Positions 57,329-64,000 of a DNA stretch of 64,000 nucleotides are shown here, piece by piece. The notes below the pieces were generated by a model. That model was not told the origin of the DNA and did no database searches. It worked only from the letters and a program-made list of their open reading frames with translations. Location of the stretch: positions 11,115,287 through 11,179,286 of the forward strand of contig CP136061.1 of the NCBI GenBank assembly GCA_032622095.1, given 5' to 3'. The stretch's first letter is position 1. Every line of letters begins with the position of its first letter. The position numbers were made by a program, and so were the translations under genes. The DNA is from Siphonodentalium dalli. Its lineage: Eukaryota > Mollusca > Scaphopoda > Gadilida > Siphonodentaliidae.

Positions 57329-58134
57329 CTATTCACTTCCAGTCACTGAAGTGAGACTTTCTGTCTTTTTTAGTAGTTTGGGTTTATCGACTAAATTATT
57401 ATAAATTTTCTGACTCAATATGGAACATTGGGCGCCAGTGTCAACTAAGGCTCTGAGTCGTTGTTTCCCAATGTACAATATAATGGAAGAGGGTACAGGT
57501 GTACCTGTCATGTGCACAGCCAGGCCAGGGTCTGATGTATTAGGACTCTGACGACCAGCAGGTCTCGCATGAGATCCACCAGATTTCAGACTCCCAATAC
57601 TCTCAGATGAGTTGTCTCTCAGCTGTTTTATTTTGTCTATCCATTCACGCCTGTCTTTCATTTTGAAATCATTATGTATTTGTTTATTTTCAGAAGAGGG
57701 AATTATTTTTAATGATTCCCTCTGTTTTGGAAACACCCTAAGTGTGTCATACTTATCAGGTGTTTCAACTAATCTAACGTCATTATGGTATGTTCCCATA
57801 TGTTTGTCATGATTAATTAGTGTTGTGCGACAGGGCTCGGATTTAATTGGCTTGGCCTGTTCTGTTTGAACATTTGTCAGGGACACATTTTCCGTGTCAG
57901 GTGACTGATTAGAGTGCTCCATCAAGACTGCATACTTATTTGCAGTCCCAACAGTGTACTCATGGTTATATATTTCATTATCTTCTTTTGTATTTAATTT
58001 AGAATGTGAGTGTAATGTATTGGATTTTAATTTCTGACTTGCTTTTTCATTCTTTTTAGAAGACCACATTTTTGTTCCAAACTTGTTGGATTCACAAGTC
58101 CGCCCTGGGGTCTTTAACAGTTCGGACTGACCTA
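57329..58134 (-). pseudogene. pro: pro: aspartic protease, cut by in-frame TAG
   Basis: The frame opens just upstream of the gag stop and is entered by -1 frameshifting. An internal ATG is at 58069. About 200 residues of polar linker precede the active-site motif L-V-D-T-G-A-Q-C-S-I-L-S (near residue 209 from that ATG). The frame then meets TAG at 57329-57331. The protein continues in the same frame into the flap/I-L-G part of the fold and RT. The stop therefore falls inside the protease domain. This makes planned readthrough less likely and a single disabling substitution more likely. Confidence 0.82.
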
Positions 58135-58141
58135 GTTTTTT
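58097..58141 (-). promoter_or_regulatory. gag-pro -1 ribosomal frameshift signal
   Basis: The heptamer A-AAA-AAC (58135-58141) sits in the gag frame directly before the gag TAG (58132-58134). After a 6-nt spacer, AGTCCG (58123-58128) can pair with CGGACT (58097-58102). Slippage leads exactly into the protease frame, which is open there (it has a stop just upstream of the heptamer). Slippery site plus spacer plus stem is the standard retroviral -1 signal. Confidence 0.85.
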
Positions 58142-59358
58142 GTTTCTTTAGGTTTGAAATAGCAGTCATTCTCATGGTGCTTTCGTACCTTATTGCAGTA
58201 TTTGCAGAAAGCCCATTTATTATCAGAATTCTTATATCCATTATTAGAATTCTTATATCCAATATCTACTGCATGTACCTCCCTGTCTGGCATTTTTGTC
58301 ATGCCTCGATCAGGTCGATAGTCTTGCGTTTTGTTGTCTTTGTTTTGGCCCTGATTCTGTTGTTGCCGTTTCCGACAATTTTTATAGGTATGGCCTATTA
58401 ATTTGCAAAATGTGCACTGGATTATCCCTGGAGGTCGGACATTGCTGACCTCCATGGGTTCGCCAGTCTCATCGGATTGAATATGGGCCTTGGGGAATCT
58501 TAAGGAAAATCGTTTTTTCATGTTAAATTCCGTCATGGCAATTTGAGCGGCATGGTCTAAAGTTACTGGATTTTCTCTCACTAACTTCATTTGCAATCTT
58601 GGATCATTTAAACCCTCGGTAAAATAATTTACAAGTTGAAATTGTACGGGAGCCATCCGTAGTTCATGTGGTTGGAATGCGTCAGTAGCAACCTGTCGCA
58701 TTCTCTCAACAAAAATGTAGATGTTTTCTTGATGCTTTTGTTTCATGGTCCTCAAGATTGCCAAGACCTGTTGTGGGTCGCTAACATTATCATATCGGAC
58801 CCTCAACTCTTCCTTGATCCGATCCCAAGGGGCATGCATATTCTCTAATTTATATCTTTGAAGGAAATCTGCGATAGGACCACGGGTCCTTTGTAACGTG
58901 ACAAGCCATTTATCCTCATCTGGGGTCCCCACAATTTGGCAGTAGCGTTCCACTTGTTTAATAAATTCTTTAAATTTAGCGCCATCGCCCTCATACACAT
59001 CAATCATGCTGGACAAAGTGAGAGCACTTTGTGCAGCTGTCTGTGTTCTGATGGCTCGAGCTTGATCAGCCAAATTTACATTAAAACCCTCAAATTGACG
59101 CTCTAGGCCATGGAGAACGCGACCAATCTGAACATTAAATTCATTGGGTTCAGCGGCTTGTGCCTGGGCTTGAGCCTGAGCTTGTGCATGGGCCTGAGCC
59201 TCGGCCTGTGCATGGGCCTGAGCCTCTCTTTGAGAATGGACATATCGGAGGCGATCAGCCTCGTCTTCATCCTCGTCATTAGGCAGGGGAACCTCCCGCA
59301 TGTCCATGTGTTGGGCCTGTGCTTGATACTCTGCTCTTAGAATATCATTAGCATCCAT
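58132..59358 (-). CDS. gag: gag: capsid/nucleocapsid polyprotein
   Basis: The 408-codon frame starts at the ATG at 59358. Residues 43-69 are a low-complexity A-Q-A-H run. A helical capsid-type region at about 115-280 includes W-x9-L-Q-R-Y and E-N-I-Y-I-F-V-E-R-M, like retrotransposon Gag. Two CCHC zinc knuckles follow: C-T-F-C-K-L-I-G-H-T-Y-K-N-C (315-328) and a C-X2-C-X5-H-X4-C variant (385-399). It forms particles and packages RNA. The final codons overlap the frameshift signal. Confidence 0.9.
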   Translation of the reverse strand: MDANDILRAEYQAQAQHMDMREVPLPNDEDEDEADRLRYVHSQREAQAHAQAEAQAHAQAQAQAQAQAAEPNEFNVQIGRVLHGLERQFEGFNVNLADQARAIRTQTAAQSALTLSSMIDVYEGDGAKFKEFIKQVERYCQIVGTPDEDKWLVTLQRTRGPIADFLQRYKLENMHAPWDRIKEELRVRYDNVSDPQQVLAILRTMKQKHQENIYIFVERMRQVATDAFQPHELRMAPVQFQLVNYFTEGLNDPRLQMKLVRENPVTLDHAAQIAMTEFNMKKRFSLRFPKAHIQSDETGEPMEVSNVRPPGIIQCTFCKLIGHTYKNCRKRQQQNQGQNKDNKTQDYRPDRGMTKMPDREVHAVDIGYKNSNNGYKNSDNKWAFCKYCNKVRKHHENDCYFKPKETKN

Positions 59359-59398
59359 TATTTCTTATGTTTAAGTTTAATTAATTTAATTAAAGTAT

Positions 59399-59710
59399 TT
59401 AGCTTGGTGTATGTGGGGCGGGCCAACCAAAAGTGTCCTCGAAAGGTATAACTATTGCAGTGGGTCTGTAAGGCTTGTTATCTGTAAATGGTTGTGGTAC
59501 GTGTATTGTTTTATATCTGTGTTTGCGGTCGATACAGTCACGTGAATTACAGAAAGAAAATATTAACGTAACTTCAATGTAACTCCCTTTATTTAGTATT
59601 TCTTTTACACGTTTTATTTGGTAAAGTTTGCCAATTACTTTGGTAAATGTAGGTTGTATTAAAGTTTTAATCTCTGATTCACTTAATTCTTTTTTTAACT
59701 TATTGTCCAT
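59399..59710 (-). CDS. Small ORF upstream of gag, unknown function (ORF B)
   Basis: Starts at the ATG at 59710 and runs 103 codons to 59399, ending 40 bp before the gag ATG. The N-terminus is Lys/Glu-rich and helical (K-L-K-K-E-L-S-E-S-E-I-K). The middle has paired cysteines (F-C-N-S-R-D-C-I-D-R-K) and the end is Pro-rich. No family recognised. ORFs before gag are unusual for Ty3/gypsy elements. Confidence 0.5.
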   Translation of the reverse strand: MDNKLKKELSESEIKTLIQPTFTKVIGKLYQIKRVKEILNKGSYIEVTLIFSFCNSRDCIDRKHRYKTIHVPQPFTDNKPYRPTAIVIPFEDTFGWPAPHTPS

Positions 59711-59818
59711 CAATCAAATAAAATTAACTGTTTAATTAGTTTATAATTTAAGGTTTAAATTTCACTTGATGATTTAATTAATTGACTATTAATTAATTAT
59801 TCAACAGACTTATTGCAA

Positions 59819-60250
59819 CTAAGTGAGGTCTAAATCTTCACGTGCGGTTTTAAAAGGAAGATTAAAACATCGACCAGACTCGTACTTGCATACAGGACCA
59901 GCGGACGTTGCCCAAACAGTCTCAAAAACTATGTGTATATAGTCGAGATATACCAGCGTGTGTCTTACAAAGACCCCCTCGATCACGCTTCCGTAGCGAG
60001 TGTTAACTCGTCTATAAAAACGCGGCCGTAAAATATTGGAATACTCTGTAAGAGTCACGTGCTCTAGCTCAAAAATGTCCGAAAGATAGTCTTGATAATA
60101 CTGTAAGGGTCGAGATTGTGAAGAAGATGCAATATAACACGCGTTTAACAATCCTGGTGTCCAGTCCACGGGGCCAATATCGTTCGGGTTGCCGTAATGT
60201 AATCCCACAGATGAAAAATTAACAGGGAAATTTGTAAAGTGGTCAGACAT
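59819..60250 (-). CDS. Small ORF after 5' LTR, unknown function (ORF A)
   Basis: The first ATG is 60250, giving 143 codons to 59819; the open frame itself extends upstream to the primer-binding region. The protein is aromatic-rich (Y-Y-Q-D-Y, R-P-R-F-Y-R-R) and mixed alpha/beta in look, with three Cys. No signal peptide, zinc finger or known domain is visible. It begins 29 nt after a strong splice donor, so unspliced RNA would express it. Confidence 0.5.
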   Translation of the reverse strand: MSDHFTNFPVNFSSVGLHYGNPNDIGPVDWTPGLLNACYIASSSQSRPLQYYQDYLSDIFELEHVTLTEYSNILRPRFYRRVNTRYGSVIEGVFVRHTLVYLDYIHIVFETVWATSAGPVCKYESGRCFNLPFKTAREDLDLT

Positions 60251-60270
60251 ACGAAGAAACCATAGAAAAA

Positions 60271-60304
60271 GGTACTCACCGAATCCTGACTCACGCACAC
60301 CAAA
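60271..60304 (-). promoter_or_regulatory. Primer-binding-site candidate and major splice donor
   Basis: About 12 nt after the 5' LTR the minus strand has TGGTGTGCGTGAGTC, starting with TGG as needed to pair with a tRNA CCA end; I cannot name the tRNA. It is followed by a consensus donor CG|GTGAGTA at 60280/60279. A donor here would serve a spliced env RNA. Confidence 0.5.
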
Positions 60305-60314
60305 TCACCGTATA

Positions 60315-60948
60315 TGTGGCAGACTCCAATAGTTATGGGGACGATCGTAGTTGAGATTTCTCTTCGTGGCCGTGATCCGTCCTGGTGTTGAAGTAATTAG
60401 AACAACCGTGGCGTCGAATATATTTATTGAGAGCAATTTTAGTCCCGTGGTTGGACAAAAAGACACAGCAAACGTGTGGACTTCTAGTAGATCGAAAGAC
60501 GAAGTAAAGTATCAAATTCGGCGCGTGGCTTTTATCCAAGCGGTCGAATTTAATGTCCTCATATATCATTGGTGTAATAAAGTTGTAATCGCATAAGTTA
60601 CCAGCGACACCCGACAGTAACATGACTGTTATCAAATTAATAATCATAATTAGTATTGTAATGTAGCGATGATCCGTCACGAACCAGACAGACCTCATTA
60701 GGCTTCTTGCAGGTGTGCTTATTGTTTGTAATTAGGACCGCTGGTTCGTTATCACAATGCACGATCACCGCTATAGATACATGGATAAAGAATTTAAAGA
60801 ATGGCCCTTGTTCGTATTTGTGTAAAACAATGAACAAGGAACTTAACTAATTTTAGGAAGCTTTAGAAAGATCGTAAAGGGCACATTGTCATTATTATCA
60901 TAATTAATTTAGGGGCAAATATTATATCGATAACGGCATTCTGTTACA
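60315..60948 (-). repeat. 5' LTR
   Basis: 634 bp, TG...CA ends, nearly identical to 49302-49936. In minus orientation transcription would start in this copy. It carries the same 121-codon ORF (60333-60698) and AATAAA at 60423-60428. Confidence 0.95.
60333..60698 (-). CDS. ORF inside 5' LTR, unknown function
   Basis: Identical copy of the 121-codon LTR ORF described at 49320-49685. It has a hydrophobic N-terminus and a Cys/His/Arg-rich C-terminus. Whether it is transcribed from this copy depends on where RNA starts in the LTR. Confidence 0.3.
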   Translation of the reverse strand: MRSVWFVTDHRYITILIMIINLITVMLLSGVAGNLCDYNFITPMIYEDIKFDRLDKSHAPNLILYFVFRSTRSPHVCCVFLSNHGTKIALNKYIRRHGCSNYFNTRTDHGHEEKSQLRSSP

Positions 60949-60953
60949 GCTCT
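60949..60953. repeat. Target-site duplication GCTCT (right)
   Basis: Follows the LTR end directly and matches 49297-49301. Confidence 0.9.
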
Positions 60954-62260
60954 AGCCACGTCCCTAGAACTTGTACGCGTGGGTATTTTATCAAATAAAT
61001 TGACTGACATTTCCACTATATATTCATGCGATCCTAGCATAAGCTTTACATTTTGGTTTGTGCGATTAGGAGATGCAGCGCATGTGCGATCACAAGACCA
61101 CGACATTAGCTAAATGGGCAAAGCTTTACTTTCCAACTGGTGCACAGCACGTTGGCCACAAAATTACTGTGCTTCTGCACTGTACAGAGACTATTGTGCA
61201 AAACGACTGCATTTAACAAACAAAACATTTTAAATATGAAATTGTTATAAGACTAGATAGTACATACGTGTATCTGATAATCCATCGATATGATATAATC
61301 CTAATATTTCTTGAATAAGAAGGAACATATAATAACCAACAAAGCAGAAGACATATCTATGCAGGTTCACGTGAATTCCGTCGATGGTGACGTTTGAAAT
61401 CGACATGCGTTCGGGTGGTATTTTATGGATGGAATTATGAAATGAACATGATGAAAGTGACAATGAAATTGACAAGTGTTTGCTTCAACTTTGTCATCAA
61501 TCGAAGTGTTCACCCAGTGTTACTATCAATAACATTATTATTTGGCTAATTTCAGTAAAATTCTCCCCGTTTACACTCGATAACGCAAATTTGTCTCCGC
61601 ATTTAAAATTCTTTGAAATGGATCGTTTATATTCTGCAATAATTTGTACCCAAAGGGAAGCATTCTTATGTTTTTTTGTCTTTTTAAACTCTGAAGTGGG
61701 GAAATCTCGGTTTGTTTACATTATGAATGTTCTGATTCCGATTACGGAATGAGAATCTGAATCCAGATTACGACGATATAACGATTACGGTCTGTTCGTT
61801 TACTGATTCTGGTCTGTACGTTTACTGAACCACGTCGTACGGAGTGTAATCCGTAATCTGAATCCATATTCTCCCACGAAATAACGACTCAGTGGTTGGG
61901 TAAGTCGGCTTGTTTTGTACTTTGCTTTGACCCTCGACCTGTTAGGACCGTCGAAGAAATGATCACTTAAAGAGGGTATTAAAATCATCTGATAATGAGG
62001 CCGCTATCTATCAGTAATTTCTAATTAATTAAGATGATAGTTAATGGTAAGTTTAAACTGAGAGGAAGAGTTGTCATATCTGAAAGGAGGATCGTAGAAA
62101 TACTTTCAAACTCAGAGGAAGATTTGTTCATTTCTTAGACGAACATCAATAAATATTGCAAAAACAAATATACGAAATAAGTGAAATACTACAAAAATAA
62201 GTGACTAAGAGGAAAGAAGTGTGTAGACGTGCGTGGGTTGTACATTCACTCTTAAAACAA
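60954..62260. other. Nothing recognised
   Basis: Unique AT-rich sequence. The only structure noted is imperfect repetition of 'attacggtctg'/'gattctggtctg' around 61730-61870. Confidence 0.35.
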
Positions 62261-62575
62261 TAGATACTCTAGAGTACCTCCATAAGTACTAAGCTTTGTT
62301 CCAGGGAGAGTACCAAAGTTTTGGTACTCTAGAGTACCTACTAAATATTTAGGTTCTATCCGGGCATTATGCATATAATACCCACCCCGCCTTTATGTCA
62401 CCGAAGCCATGACGCACACGATATGAAGTGCCAAGAAATACACGCTTTCTTGACACGCCCATTATATTATCTGAAGTACCAAATATCAATACAGGTACTA
62501 TGATGTATTTAGGTACTATGCATAGTACCTAGAAATTTGGTACTTCAGAGAACAAACATATAGGTACTAAGCGGA
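62261..62575. repeat. GGTACT/AGTACC palindrome cluster
   Basis: 'gtactctagagtacc', 'ggtactatgcatagtacc', 'agtaccaaagttttggtact' and similar inverted pairs occur about ten times in 310 bp. It is probably a MITE with subterminal palindromes; ends are not clear. Confidence 0.6.
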
Positions 62576-62900
62576 GAATCCGCCCAGATTCCAAGCACTC
62601 GAAATTACGAAACATGGTCCACGGCAAATTTAACAATGTGGCATGTTAGATTCTAATTGATGCTACGGCGTTTAAACATCGAATTAATTACAAAACCACA
62701 TGGACTCCCTTGCATAGTGCTAAATGAAATAATCCGAATTATACATGTATACTTTTATTAGTATAGAACCTTGATCGTGATTTTGTACTTAATTCAAGGT
62801 TAAATATATCGATTTCAGGATTTCCTTGAACTGTTCCCTGCATGTGGAGTAAAATTGGTCTGAATGTCTATAATAATTTCTTAATTTGTGTGCAATACTA
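62576..62900. other. Nothing recognised
   Basis: AT-rich spacer between the palindrome cluster and the terminal tandem array. Confidence 0.35.
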
Positions 62901-64000
62901 TTAAAGTAAACATTATAAATCAAACATCTTAAACAGGTCTGGATGAAACACCAATCGATCTAGAATAGCCCGATAAATAAAAAACTACCTTGCGATAAAT
63001 CGCAAACCTTTGTGAATCGCAAACTACTTTGCAATAAATATATGCGATTTAGTGTAAAGGTTTTCGATTGATCACAAAGGTTTGCGATTAATCGCAATGG
63101 TTTGTGATTTATCGCAGATATATTTTTATGCATTGGCACTAATGGGTTGAACCGTATAAATATAAATATAAATCTGACATCTTCAACAGGTCTGGGTAAA
63201 CCACAAATCGATCTATAATACCACAGTTCGGCTAAAATAGATCGATCGGTCTTTCACAGCCAGCATGCATGTGGGATAAGGGAAGCAAACCTTTGCGATA
63301 AATCACAAAACAACTTTGCTAAAAATCACAAACACCTTTTGCAAACCTTTACGAGAAATCTCAAACATCTTTACGATAACTCTCAGACTACGTACTGGGT
63401 GATAATATTTTGCGATTTATCGCAATGATGTTCGAAATTTGTCGCAAATGTTTTTTGGCGCTAATGGGCTTCTGTAAACATTATAAATCAGACATCTTAA
63501 ACAGGTCTGGGTCAGGATTTCCCTGACCTGTTGCCTGCACGTGGAGTAAAATTTGTCTGATTGTCTGAAATAATCGTCCAAATTTCTTAATTTGTGTGTA
63601 ATTAAAGTAAACATTATAAATCAGACATATTAAACAGGTCTGAGTGAACAACCTATCAATCTATAATTGCCCGGTCGGGCTAATATAGACCGATCGGTCA
63701 TTCACAGCCAGCATTCATGTGCGATGAGGGGAGCAAATCTTTGCGATAAATCACAAAACTACTTTGCGAAAAATCACAAACACCTTTGTGATAAATCTCA
63801 AGCATCTTTACAATAACTCTAAAACTACTTGGTGATTATACTTAACAATTTATCGCAAACATGTTTGAGATTGATCACAAAGGTTTGTGATTTATTGCAG
63901 ATAAGGTTTTCGATTGATCACAAAGGTTTAATCGCACTAATGGGCTTGAAACGTATTAAACATAATAAATCAGACATCTTAAACAGTTCTGGATGAACCA
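62901..64000. repeat. Complex tandem array with TTTGCGATAAATCGCAAA-like palindromes
   Basis: 'acattataaatcagacatct' plus 'taaacaggtctgg' recurs at about 62915, 63165, 63475, 63610 and 63960. 'cgatcggt.tttcacagcca' occurs at 63242 and 63690. Between these are many copies of 'tttgcgataaatca' and its inverse. The array runs off the right edge. Confidence 0.8.

Larger units (their letters stand above)
49302..60948 (-). mobile_element. Ty3/gypsy (Metaviridae) endogenous retrovirus with env, 11.6 kb
   Basis: It is bounded by near-identical LTRs (635 and 634 bp) and a 5-bp target duplication. In minus orientation it reads 5' LTR, leader with splice donor, two small ORFs, gag, -1 frameshift site, protease-RT-RNase H-integrase, env, tandem repeats, polypurine tract, 3' LTR. 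RT, RNase H, HHCC integrase and F-type env place it with errantivirus-like Metaviridae. All large frames are open except for one TAG in the protease. The near-identical LTRs mean a very recent insertion. Confidence 0.93.

Noticed and set aside
57329-57331. TAG as programmed stop readthrough, as at the gag-pol border of gammaretroviruses
   Set aside because: It falls inside the protease fold rather than at a domain border, and the element already has a complete -1 frameshift signal. Not excluded, but less likely.

Overview
This is invertebrate-type eukaryotic nuclear DNA. It is AT-rich, its genes have introns, and it is full of transposable elements. Short dispersed repeats rich in 'gatggcggcc'-type motifs, APE-type LINEs, a Helitron pair and an errantivirus-like LTR element suit a marine invertebrate. 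I lean towards a lophotrochozoan such as a mollusc, but no sequence here fixes the taxon. There are no bacterial features.

Host gene (2.4-21.8 kb, minus strand): one multi-exon gene for a secreted thrombospondin type-1 (TSP1) repeat protein. Exon 1 encodes a signal peptide and ends in phase 1. Four intact symmetric 168-nt phase 1-1 exons follow (20265, 13886, 12751, 11059), each coding one six-cysteine TSP1 domain. A truncated TSP1 exon copy (4841-4932) and a frameshifted one (2377-2548) follow. Shared intron sequence shows the domains arose by exon-plus-intron duplication. The introns carry inverted-repeat elements (1.2-1.9 kb, 3.0-7.9 kb, 15.0-19.9 kb) and two 5'-truncated LINEs.

Repeat region (22-39 kb): no host exon was recognised. 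It holds a foldback element (23.2-24.2 kb), a tandem Helitron pair (24.9-27.3 kb), two copies of a TIR family beginning CTGAAGGGG, and three large minisatellites in 5 kb (39-bp, about 147-bp and 33-bp units).

Nested LINE region (38-49 kb): a decayed two-ORF APE LINE (minus strand, 40.4-47.2 kb) is interrupted by two DNA transposons whose exact edges can be read. One is a 646-bp element at a TTAA target. The other is a 1487-bp element with about 250-bp TIRs starting with the heptamer CACAGTG and a 5-bp target duplication, the signature of the Transib/RAG superfamily. Copies of the 3' end of a second LINE lie on both sides.

Endogenous retrovirus-like Ty3/gypsy element (49302-60948, minus strand, 11.6 kb): the two LTRs differ by one indel and are flanked by a GCTCT duplication. 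Order: 5' LTR, splice donor, two small ORFs of unknown function, gag, a canonical -1 frameshift site, protease (broken by one in-frame TAG), RT/RNase H/integrase, F-type env, tandem repeats, polypurine tract, 3' LTR. This is the youngest and most complete element in the window.

Right end (61-64 kb): no genes recognised; clustered GGTACT palindromes and a complex tandem array built on TTTGCGATAAATCGCAAA-like palindromes.
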